Shown: in pieces, positions 22,644 to 28,863 of the stretch
Numbering within the stretch: the stretch's first letter is position 1
Layout of the letters: the number at the start of each line of letters is the position of its first letter
Source of the DNA: DASZJY01 sp036260255
Lineage (GTDB): Bacteria > Actinomycetota > Acidimicrobiia > Acidimicrobiales > AC-14
Reading direction: 5' to 3'
Length of the DNA: 64,000 bases
Assembly: GCA_036260255.1 (NCBI GenBank)
Contig: DATAAF010000016.1
Coordinates: 10,719 to 74,718 of the forward strand
Made by a program: the position numbers and the translations under genes
Notes under the pieces: model-generated
Told to the model about the DNA's origin: nothing
Database searches by the model: none
Seen by the model: only the letters and a program-made list of their open reading frames with translations

Positions 22644-23624
22644 CTACAACCGAACGAGCGAGCGGCAGATGCGGCGGAGGCGGTCGCCCAGCGACAGGCT
22701 GAGGCCGGCGGTGGGCAGCGAGTCGGCCGCCGCGATCAGGTGCTCCATGGGGGCGTCGCTCACCATGGCGTAGACCGTGCCCTCGGCGTGCCACAGGAGC
22801 ATGTGTCCTCCGGGCCAGGTGTAGCCCCACGCCCGCCGGTCCCCGAGCTTGAGCCGCCTGCCGCTGGCGGGGACGTCCCCCCGGTTGAGGCGGCCCCGCT
22901 GCTCGAACACCGAGAGGTCGTACAGCCCGTCGTTGTACAGCGCCTGCACGACCCCGCCGTCCTCGTACAGGCCGACCCGCCGGTACCCCTCACGCAGCAC
23001 CGGCGGGGCCGAGAACGGCGCCGAGACCGCGCTGATGGCGCGCCCGGCGTGGTCCTCGCTCGAGCTGGGCGGCGCCGGCACCGGGGGCTGGTCGGGGATC
23101 TTCAGCGAGGTGAAGGTGACGACCCGCTCGACCCGGCCGTCGGTGGCCAGGTGCTCCCGGCGAAGCACGAGGTTCGTCTGCATGTCGAGGGCCAGCCTCT
23201 GGCGCAGCATCGCGCCCTCGCGCACCTCGAGGACCCTCGCCGCCCGGTCCGCCACTGCGGTCGTGCCCGTCTCCGCCGTGCGGTACTTGGTCGACGGCGA
23301 GGGGGCGGCGGCGGAGGGCGACGAGGCCGACCACAGCAGCTCCCATCCGCCCTCCCGGCGGCGGACGAAGCGGGCCCGGTCGCCCGTGTCCATCACCGTC
23401 TTGGTCCCGGAGACGACCAGCGAGCCGTTGGCCGAGCGGACGTCGACGGTGGCCTTGTGCTCGCGCCCGGCGTCGCGCCAGACCACCTCGACCTGGCCGG
23501 TGAACGAGTGGTCGCGCGCCGCCCGTCGGGCTTGGACGAGGGGGTCGTCGGCGGGCGCCGCCACCGCCGGCGACCAGGCGGCCGCGGCGAGGACCAGGGC
23601 GGTGCCGGCGACGAGGGGCCTCAC
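22644..23624 (-). CDS. RseB/MucB-like periplasmic sensor protein
   Basis: About 326 residues with a signal peptide (GTALVLAAAAWSPAVAA) and a beta-rich lipoprotein-localisation fold as in RseB/MucB: FTGQVEVVWRD, GSLVVSGTKTVM, LALDMQTNLVLRREHL, GYRRVGLYEDGGVVQALYNDGLYDLSVFEQ and a late GGHMLLWHAEGTVYAMVSD. In proteobacteria RseB binds the anti-sigma factor and senses lipids or lipopolysaccharide; here the same gene order (sigma, anti-sigma, RseB) is kept. GTG start overlaps the anti-sigma stop (GTGA). Confidence 0.82.
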   Translation of the reverse strand: MRPLVAGTALVLAAAAWSPAVAAPADDPLVQARRAARDHSFTGQVEVVWRDAGREHKATVDVRSANGSLVVSGTKTVMDTGDRARFVRRREGGWELLWSASSPSAAAPSPSTKYRTAETGTTAVADRAARVLEVREGAMLRQRLALDMQTNLVLRREHLATDGRVERVVTFTSLKIPDQPPVPAPPSSSEDHAGRAISAVSAPFSAPPVLREGYRRVGLYEDGGVVQALYNDGLYDLSVFEQRGRLNRGDVPASGRRLKLGDRRAWGYTWPGGHMLLWHAEGTVYAMVSDAPMEHLIAAADSLPTAGLSLSLGDRLRRICRSLVRL

Positions 23625-24097
23625 TGTCCGAAAGACACGGGGACGCCGACGGGCACCAGCCGGCTGAGGGGGTCGGCCCCCTGGCCCGAGGTGGCATGGG
23701 CCTCGACCAGGCGGGTCACCCGGGGCTCCGCCGGCGGGTCGGGCGCGGGGAGCAGGCCCAGCACGGCGGCCGCCGCCGCCGCCAGGGCGGCCACCGTGGC
23801 GACCGCCGCCCGGCGCCCGCGCAGAGGGACCACCGCGGCGCGCCCGGGTGGCGCGACCAGCGAGGGGTCGGCGGCGAGGAGCCGGTCCCGGAACCCGGCC
23901 GGCGGCTCGACGGCGGGCAGGTGGCGCAGCCACGAGCGGGCGTTGTCGACCGCCCGCAGCTCGCCCGAGCAGCTCGGGCAGCCGGCCAAGTGGCGGCGCG
24001 CCTCCTCCGCGCCGGCGTGGGTCAGCTCGCCGTCGAGGAGGCCGCTGAGGCGGTCGCCCAGGTGGCCGCCCGCATCGGGAGCGGCGGGACCAGTCAT
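23621..24097 (-). CDS. Zinc-finger anti-sigma factor
   Basis: About 158 residues. The N-terminal anti-sigma domain carries the ZAS motif HLAGCPSC (His36, Cys40, Cys43) after LSGLLDGELTHAGAEEARR; a membrane segment follows (about residues 97-117, AAVATVAALAAAAAAVLGLL), then a short outer domain. It would hold the ECF sigma at the membrane and release it on envelope stress. ATG overlaps the sigma stop (ATGA); stop overlaps the RseB-like start. Confidence 0.9.
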   Translation of the reverse strand: MTGPAAPDAGGHLGDRLSGLLDGELTHAGAEEARRHLAGCPSCSGELRAVDNARSWLRHLPAVEPPAGFRDRLLAADPSLVAPPGRAAVVPLRGRRAAVATVAALAAAAAAVLGLLPAPDPPAEPRVTRLVEAHATSGQGADPLSRLVPVGVPVSFGQ

Positions 24098-24594
24098 GTG
24101 AGGGCCTCCCGCAGCTGGGCCCGACCGCGGTGGATGCGGCTGCGCACGGTGCCGATCGGGATGCCGAGCGTCGCGCTGATCTCCTCGTAGCTGAGGCCCA
24201 CGACGTCGCACAGCACCACCGCGGCGCGGTAGTCGGGTGTGAGCCGCTGCAGGGCCCGGTGCACGTCGTCGGGGAGCGCCTCCGCCTCGGCGGCGACGTC
24301 CGCACCGGGCTCCGGCGGGATCACCCGCTCCGGCTCGTCGGGTAGGAGCTCCACGACCCGGCGGCGTCGCCTCCGCATCTCGTCGAGAAAGGCGTTCGTG
24401 GCGATCCGGCTCAACCACCCCTCCAGGTTGCCCGGCTGGTACGTGCCCAGGCCCCTTCGGACCCGGAGTAGCACCTCCTGCACGAGATCCTGTGCGTCGT
24501 CGTCGTTCCCTGTCAGGCGGTAGGCCACCGTGTAGAGGAACCGCCCGTGGTTGCGGGCTACTTCCTCCCACGTGGGAACCCCACTGCCTGTCAC
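24094..24594 (-). CDS. ECF RNA polymerase sigma factor (SigE/RpoE type)
   Basis: About 166 residues with region 2 (FLYTVAYRLTGNDDDAQDLVQEVLLRVRR, LEGWLSRIATNAFLDEMRRRRRR) and region 4 (LTPDYRAAVVLCDVVGLSYEEISATLGIPIGTVRSRIHRGRAQLRE). I place the start at the GTG 24594 rather than the TTG 24600, because a GGAAC-N19-GTT match overlaps the TTG and its start site would fall at or just after this GTG, giving a leaderless message. It heads the sigma/anti-sigma/RseB-like operon and probably controls itself. Confidence 0.93.
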   Translation of the reverse strand: MTGSGVPTWEEVARNHGRFLYTVAYRLTGNDDDAQDLVQEVLLRVRRGLGTYQPGNLEGWLSRIATNAFLDEMRRRRRRVVELLPDEPERVIPPEPGADVAAEAEALPDDVHRALQRLTPDYRAAVVLCDVVGLSYEEISATLGIPIGTVRSRIHRGRAQLREALT

Positions 24595-24598
24595 GGAC

Positions 24599-24625
24599 AA
24601 CGACGTTGTGCAGCGCTCGGGTTCC
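24599..24625 (-). promoter_or_regulatory. ECF-type autoregulatory promoter of the sigma gene
   Basis: Minus strand: GGAAC (24625-24621), 19 nt, GTT (24601-24599). Matches the pattern seen before htrA and whiB, with one extra spacer base. The predicted start site falls near the GTG at 24594. Confidence 0.5.
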
Positions 24626-24679
24626 CTCGACGACCGTTTATCCAGTCCGCCGCGGTGCCCACCCGCCTGGGCGGAGGGC

Positions 24680-24940
24680 CTAGCCCGAAGGTGGCGCGTC
24701 CTTGCGGGCCTGCGCCTCCCGCTCGGCGAGCAGGGCGTCGAGCTCGGCCTGGGTCATCGTCACCTTCTCTTCGGGCTTGGCCGCCCGTGCCTCTTCGGAC
24801 GACGAGCCCTCAGCCACGCCCTTCTTGAACTCCCGGGACGCTTCCCCCATCGAGCGAGCGAGCTTGGGGAGGCGGGTCGCTCCGAAGAGGAGCAGCACCA
24901 CCACCAGCAGGATCAGGAGTTCGGGGGCTCCCAGGTTCAT
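24680..24940 (-). CDS. tatA: Twin-arginine translocase subunit TatA/TatE
   Basis: An 86-residue TatA: short N-terminus MNLGAPE, membrane helix LLILLVVVLLLFG (about residues 8-20), the hinge FGATRLPKLARSMGEASREFKKG with the invariant FG and the amphipathic helix, then an acidic, disordered tail. Forms the protein-conducting pore of the Tat pathway. ATG overlaps the stop of the F420 oxidoreductase (ATGA). No tatC or tatB is nearby. Confidence 0.93.
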   Translation of the reverse strand: MNLGAPELLILLVVVLLLFGATRLPKLARSMGEASREFKKGVAEGSSSEEARAAKPEEKVTMTQAELDALLAEREAQARKDAPPSG

Positions 24941-25935
24941 GGTGCGCCCAGGCTACAGGCTGCCGCCAGCATGTCCACGTCGTCGGGCGCGGTCACCGAG
25001 AAAGGAAGAGATCCTGCGCCGAGGACCAAGGTGTCGACGCCCAGCGCCTGCCATTCGGCGAGCTGCTCTCCGACCTCCTCGACGGTGCCGACCAGGCGGC
25101 CGTGGCGCCATTCCTCGAGCGATCGCCCCCCGATCACGCCCGGAGGGGCGAGGTCGGCGAGGCGCCGAAAGCGGCGGGCGAGGTCGTGGCGGTCCTCGCC
25201 GACGAGGGCGTACAGGCCCAGCGACCGGGTGACGGTCGCCGGGTCGCGCCCCGCCCGGGCACACGCCGCGCCCAGCACCGCCAGCCGCTCGCGGTAGGCG
25301 GCCGGCGTCCAGGCCCACACGGTGTTCCACCCGTCGGCGTGGCGGGCGACGACGTCGAGGAGGCGGTCCCGTTTGCCGCCGACCCAGATGGGCGGGGCCG
25401 GGCGCTGGGCGGGCCGGGGGAGGCAACGGGCGTCCGCCGCCCGGACGTGGTCCCCGGTGAAGGTGAACGGCCCGCCGCCGAACATGCCGCGCAGCACCTC
25501 GCACGCCTCGGCGAGATGGGCGAGGCGGGCCCCGGGCCGCTCGAAGGGGACGCCGGCGGCGGCGAACTCCGCCTCGTACCAGCCCGCGCCGATGCCCACC
25601 ACCAGGCGCCCGCCGGCGAGGACGTCGAGGGTGGCCAGCGCCTTGGCCAGGACCGTCACCGGCCGCAGGGGCACACAGACGACGAGTGTCCCCAGACGGA
25701 TCCGGCGGGTGGCCCGCGCCAGCGCGCCCAGGGCGACGATCGGGTCGTAGGCGTCGTAGCGGCCGGGTGGGCCCCCCCAGGGGGTGATCTCGCAGAAGAG
25801 GTGGTCGGCGAGCCACAGCGAGTCGAAGCCGAGGTCCTCGGCCCGCCGGGCGCAGTCGAGCACCGTCGACCAGCGCAAGGGCCGCTCGCCGGGGACGGAG
25901 AAGTCGAACTGCGGAAGGGCGAGTCCTATCCGCAC
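24937..25935 (-). CDS. LLM-class (probably F420-dependent) oxidoreductase
   Basis: A 332-residue TIM-barrel flavin/F420 enzyme of the luciferase-like monooxygenase family. Typical parts: MRIGLALPQFDF, CARRAEDLGFDSLWLADH, TRRIRLGTLVVCVPLRPVTVLAKALATLDVLAGGRLVVGIGAGWYEAEF, PPIWVGGKRDRLLDVVARHADGWN and GTVEEVGEQLAEW. The GAGW and HADGWN motifs are those of actinobacterial F420 enzymes. Substrate unknown. GTG start at 25935 after a GGGGGA ribosome site; divergent from the formiminotransferase-like gene. Confidence 0.88.
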   Translation of the reverse strand: MRIGLALPQFDFSVPGERPLRWSTVLDCARRAEDLGFDSLWLADHLFCEITPWGGPPGRYDAYDPIVALGALARATRRIRLGTLVVCVPLRPVTVLAKALATLDVLAGGRLVVGIGAGWYEAEFAAAGVPFERPGARLAHLAEACEVLRGMFGGGPFTFTGDHVRAADARCLPRPAQRPAPPIWVGGKRDRLLDVVARHADGWNTVWAWTPAAYRERLAVLGAACARAGRDPATVTRSLGLYALVGEDRHDLARRFRRLADLAPPGVIGGRSLEEWRHGRLVGTVEEVGEQLAEWQALGVDTLVLGAGSLPFSVTAPDDVDMLAAACSLGAP

Positions 25936-25963
25936 CAGCGTCCCCCGAGCCACCCGGGACGAG

Positions 25964-26013
25964 CTGTTCCGGAATGTGGCTCGCCACGGACCATCTCCCG
26001 GAACAGTTCCGGG
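25964..26013. promoter_or_regulatory. Paired palindromes in the divergent F420-oxidoreductase/ftcD gap
   Basis: CTGTTCCGG at 25964-25972 (centred on TTCCGGAA) is repeated inversely as CCGGAACAG at 25998-26006, which itself belongs to a perfect 17-bp palindrome CCCGGAACAGTTCCGGG at 25997-26013. This looks like two dimer sites for one repressor or activator between divergent genes. No regulator gene is adjacent. Confidence 0.5.
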
Positions 26014-26075
26014 CGGCGCGCCGGAGGGGTGGCCCGGGGACGGTCGAGGTCCATCGCCGTGGGAGCGTAGGAGAC

Positions 26076-26876
26076 GTGCTGGAGTGCGTCGTGAACGTGA
26101 GCGAGGGGCGCCGGGCCCCCGCGATCGCGGCCATCGCCGCCGCCGGCGGCGGGTGCCTGCTCGACGTGCACAGCGACCCCTACCACCACCGCTCGGTGCT
26201 GACCCTGGCTGGGGGTCACGACCTCGAGGACGCGGTACGGGCGGTCGCCGCCGAAGCCGTACACCGCATCGACCTCCGCGGCCACGCCGGCGCCCACCCC
26301 CGCCTCGGCGCTGTCGACGTGGTGCCGTTCGTCCCGCTCCTCGACACCGCCCTGGAGGACGCGGTGGCCGCCCGCCACCGCTTCGCCGCCTGGGCGGCCC
26401 GAGAGCTCGGCCTCCCCTGCTTCCTCTACGGCCCGGAGCGCTCGCTGCCCGAGGTCCGCCGGCTGGCCTTCGCCGGCATCGAGCCCGACGCCGGCCCTCC
26501 CGTCCCCCACCCGACGGCCGGGGCCGTCTGCGTGGGCGCCCGCCCGGTGCTGGTGGCCTACAACGTCTGGCTCGGACCGGAGGCCGACGTGTCCCAGGCC
26601 CGTGCCGTCGCCGCCGCCCTTCGGGGGCCCGCGGTGCGGGCCCTCGGCCTGGACGTGGGGGGGCAGCCCCAGGTGTCGATGAACCTCGTCGACCCGCTGT
26701 CCTTCGGCCCCGACCGGGCCTACGACGAGGTCGCCGCCCGAGCACCGGTCGCCCGGGCCGAGCTCGTCGGGCTCCTGCCGGCCGCGGTGCTCGACCGCGT
26801 CCCCGAGCACCGCTGGGTCGAGCTCGACCTCGACCCCTCCAGCACGATCGAGAGCCGCCTCCGCGCTCCGGCCTGA
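26076..26876 (+). CDS. Glutamate formimidoyltransferase-like protein (FtcD N-terminal type)
   Basis: About 266 residues resembling the formiminotransferase domain: ECVVNVSEGR, LLDVHSDPYHHRSVLTLAG, VHRIDLRGHAGAHPRLGAVDVVPFVPL, FLYG, PHPTAGAVCVGARPVLVAYNVWL and GLDVGGQPQVSMNLVDP. The enzyme moves a formimino group from formiminoglutamate to tetrahydrofolate; the cyclodeaminase domain of FtcD is missing. GTG at 26076 follows TAGGAG. Actinobacterial stand-alone versions exist and their true role is unclear. Confidence 0.88.
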   Translation: MLECVVNVSEGRRAPAIAAIAAAGGGCLLDVHSDPYHHRSVLTLAGGHDLEDAVRAVAAEAVHRIDLRGHAGAHPRLGAVDVVPFVPLLDTALEDAVAARHRFAAWAARELGLPCFLYGPERSLPEVRRLAFAGIEPDAGPPVPHPTAGAVCVGARPVLVAYNVWLGPEADVSQARAVAAALRGPAVRALGLDVGGQPQVSMNLVDPLSFGPDRAYDEVAARAPVARAELVGLLPAAVLDRVPEHRWVELDLDPSSTIESRLRAPA

Positions 26877-26936
26877 GAGGGACGCCGCCGGGGCCGGGGC
26901 GGTCGTGGGGTCGCCCACCGGCCCCGGCGGGATGGG

Positions 26937-27215
26937 TCAGGCGGACGCGGCGGCGCGCTGGGCCAGCGCCCGCTGGCGGCGGATGCGGCGGCGCTCGCGC
27001 TCGGAGAGGCCGCCCCAGATGCCGAACTTCTCACCGTTCACGAGGGCGTACTCGAGGCACTCCTCCCGCACGACGCAGCCCCGGCACACCGCCTTCGCCT
27101 CCCTGGTGGAGGCCCCCCGCTCGGGGAAGAACAAGTCGGGGTCGACACCCATGCAGTTCGCCTGAACCTGCCACGTGCGGTCGCCCAGATCGAACCGGTG
27201 GCCTCGTCGCTCCAT
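26937..27215 (-). CDS. WhiB-family iron-sulfur transcription factor (second copy)
   Basis: A 92-residue WhiB-like protein with Cys at 21, 44, 47 and 53 (NCMGVDPDLFF, CRGCVVREEC), then EYALVNGEKFGIWGGLSERERRRIRRQR. The DPDLFFPERG and NGEKFGIWGG wording is typical of the WhiB1/WhiB2 group, which includes essential cell-division regulators; exact orthology is not settled by eye. ATG 27215 follows GAGGAGG. Convergent with ftcD, divergent from the macrodomain gene. Confidence 0.93.
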   Translation of the reverse strand: MERRGHRFDLGDRTWQVQANCMGVDPDLFFPERGASTREAKAVCRGCVVREECLEYALVNGEKFGIWGGLSERERRRIRRQRALAQRAAASA

Positions 27216-27256
27216 CGGGTTTGCCTCCTCACGTCGGCCCTTCGGCCGCTGCATCC

Positions 27257-27302
27257 CACCGATGCGGCAGCACCCGTGCCCGATGCCACCGATGTAATTA
27301 CA
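27257..27302 (-). promoter_or_regulatory. Regulatory region upstream of the second whiB
   Basis: The otherwise GC-rich gap holds an AT-rich perfect 10-bp palindrome TGTAATTACA (27293-27302) and two direct copies of CCACCGATG (27257-27265 and 27286-27294). These could be operator and promoter elements for whiB and/or the divergent macrodomain gene. I could not fix a -10/-35 pair. Confidence 0.35.
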
Positions 27303-27366
27303 ACAGTGTGATCATGGCGCACCCAGAGGCCGGCGTGCAAGCCCGACTTCGGGCCAGACTGTCGAC

Positions 27367-27864
27367 GTGCGGGTGGAGGCGATCAGAGGCGACATCACCA
27401 CTCTCGAGGTCGAGGCCATCGTGAACGCCGCCAACCAGTCCCTCCTCGGCGGAGGCGGCGTGGACGGCGCCATCCACCGGGCCGCCGGCCCCGAGCTCCT
27501 GGAGGCCTGCCGCCCGCTCGGCGGGTGCGCCACCGGCGACGTCAAGGCCACGCCCGGCTTCCGCCTCCCCGCCCGCTGGGTGATCCACGCCGTCGGGCCC
27601 CGTTGGCGGGGAGGGTCGGCGGGTGAGAAGGAGCTCCTCGCGTCCTGCTACCGGCGGGCGCTCGAGGTGGCCGACGAGCTGGGTGCCCGCAGCGTCGCCT
27701 TCCCCGCCATCTCCACCGGCATCTACGGCTACCCGCCCGAGGAGGCGGCGGCGGTGGCGGTGGAGACGGTGACGACCACGCCGACGAACGTGGAGTCCGT
27801 CACCCTCGTCGCCTTCGACGACCGCACGCTCGAGCTCTACCAGCGGCTGCTCGGGGACCGGTGA
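27367..27864 (+). CDS. Macrodomain ADP-ribose-binding/hydrolase protein
   Basis: A 165-residue MacroD-type protein. Motifs: IRGDITTLEVEAIVNAANQSLLGGGGVDGAIHRAAG (ligand loop), ATGDVKATPGFRLPARWVIHAVGP and FPAISTGIYGYPPEEAAAVAVETV. Members remove ADP-ribose from proteins or deacetylate O-acetyl-ADP-ribose. GTG start at 27367. Its TGA overlaps the ATG of a small membrane protein gene. Close to the SRAP gene, which acts on damaged DNA. Confidence 0.94.
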   Translation: MRVEAIRGDITTLEVEAIVNAANQSLLGGGGVDGAIHRAAGPELLEACRPLGGCATGDVKATPGFRLPARWVIHAVGPRWRGGSAGEKELLASCYRRALEVADELGARSVAFPAISTGIYGYPPEEAAAVAVETVTTTPTNVESVTLVAFDDRTLELYQRLLGDR

Positions 27865-28124
27865 TGGGACCGGTCGCGATCGTCATCATCGCCATCGCCC
27901 TGGGCCTCGTCTCCCTCCCGATCGCCGCCATCATCGACGCCCTCCGGCGGCCGGCCATCCAGTGGACCCGGGTGGGGCTGAACCGGCTGACGTGGGTGCT
28001 CCTCATGTCGGTCGGGACGGTGCTGGGCGTCGGGGTCCTCGGCGTGGTGGCGGCCATCGAGTACCTCATCTCCGTGCGCCCGAAGCTGGAGATGGCAGCC
28101 GAGATGGGCGGCGACCTCACCTAG
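27864..28124 (+). CDS. Small two-pass membrane protein
   Basis: An 86-residue protein with two membrane segments (about residues 4-24 and 44-68) separated by a short basic loop (DALRRPAIQWTRVGLNR) and a brief polar tail. ATG overlaps the macrodomain stop (TGATG), and the SRAP gene begins 3 nt after its stop, so the three are one transcription unit. Family not recognised; it vaguely resembles PLD-nuclease N-terminal segments. Confidence 0.7.
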   Translation: MGPVAIVIIAIALGLVSLPIAAIIDALRRPAIQWTRVGLNRLTWVLLMSVGTVLGVGVLGVVAAIEYLISVRPKLEMAAEMGGDLT

Positions 28125-28126
28125 AG

Positions 28127-28861
28127 ATGTGTGGGCGCTTCGGGCTCTACCGGCCGACCGACGCGCTGGCCGAGCTCTTCGGCGCCCACGAGGCGCCCGA
28201 CCTCCGCCGACGGTGGGCGCCCAGCTACAACATCGCCCCGACCCGGGACGTCATCGGGCTGGCCGTGACCCGAGGCGGCCGGCGGGTGCTCGACCTCTAC
28301 CGGTGGGGGCTCGTGCCGTCGTGGGCGCGGGACCCCTCGGTGGGCAGCCGCCTGTTCAACGCCCGAGCCGAGGGCCTCGCCGCCAGCCGGGCGTTCGCTG
28401 ACGCCTTCGGGGCCAGGCGGCTGGCAATCGTCGCCGACGGCTTCTTCGAGTGGCGCCCGCGGGAGGGCCGCCGTCCCCAGCCACTGTTCTTCCGGCGGGC
28501 GGACGGCGCCCCGCTGGCCATCGCCGGTCTCTGGGAGTCCTGGTGGGCCCGGGCAAGAGGAGGCCCCGACGGCTCCCTGGTGAGCTGCGCCATGGTCACG
28601 ACCGCCGCCGGACCCGACCTGGCAGGCGTCCACGACCGCATGCCCGTGATCCTGGATCCCTTGGCGCTGGAGGCCTGGCTCGACCCCCGGACCCGAGACC
28701 CGCGCTCCTTGGAGGAGCTGCTGCGGCCTCCACCCGCCGGCACCCTCGTCCACCACGCCGTCGACCCCCGCGTCGGCGACACGGGCAACGACGATCCCGA
28801 GCTGGTCGCCCCCTACGAGCCCGAGGGCGGTGACCCCGAGCCCCTGCGCCTGTTCGGCTGA
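28127..28861 (+). CDS. SOS response-associated peptidase (SRAP/YedK/HMCES)
   Basis: A 244-residue SRAP protein. The catalytic Cys is residue 2 after Met removal (MCGRFGLY), which links covalently to abasic sites in single-stranded DNA. Further conserved parts are RWAPSYNIAPTRDV, YRWGLVPSWA, FNARAEGLA, the active-site Glu in VADGFFEWRPREG and the His in GVHDRMPVIL. It protects abasic sites during replication. Last gene of the macrodomain unit; convergent with the VWA gene (2 bp apart). Confidence 0.95.
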   Translation: MCGRFGLYRPTDALAELFGAHEAPDLRRRWAPSYNIAPTRDVIGLAVTRGGRRVLDLYRWGLVPSWARDPSVGSRLFNARAEGLAASRAFADAFGARRLAIVADGFFEWRPREGRRPQPLFFRRADGAPLAIAGLWESWWARARGGPDGSLVSCAMVTTAAGPDLAGVHDRMPVILDPLALEAWLDPRTRDPRSLEELLRPPPAGTLVHHAVDPRVGDTGNDDPELVAPYEPEGGDPEPLRLFG

Positions 28862-28863
28862 GG

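Noticed and set aside
20832..24101. A plus-strand open frame of more than 1000 codons
   Set aside because: Antisense to the htrA-like and RseB-like genes; translation is Gly/Arg/His repeats typical of frame shadows.
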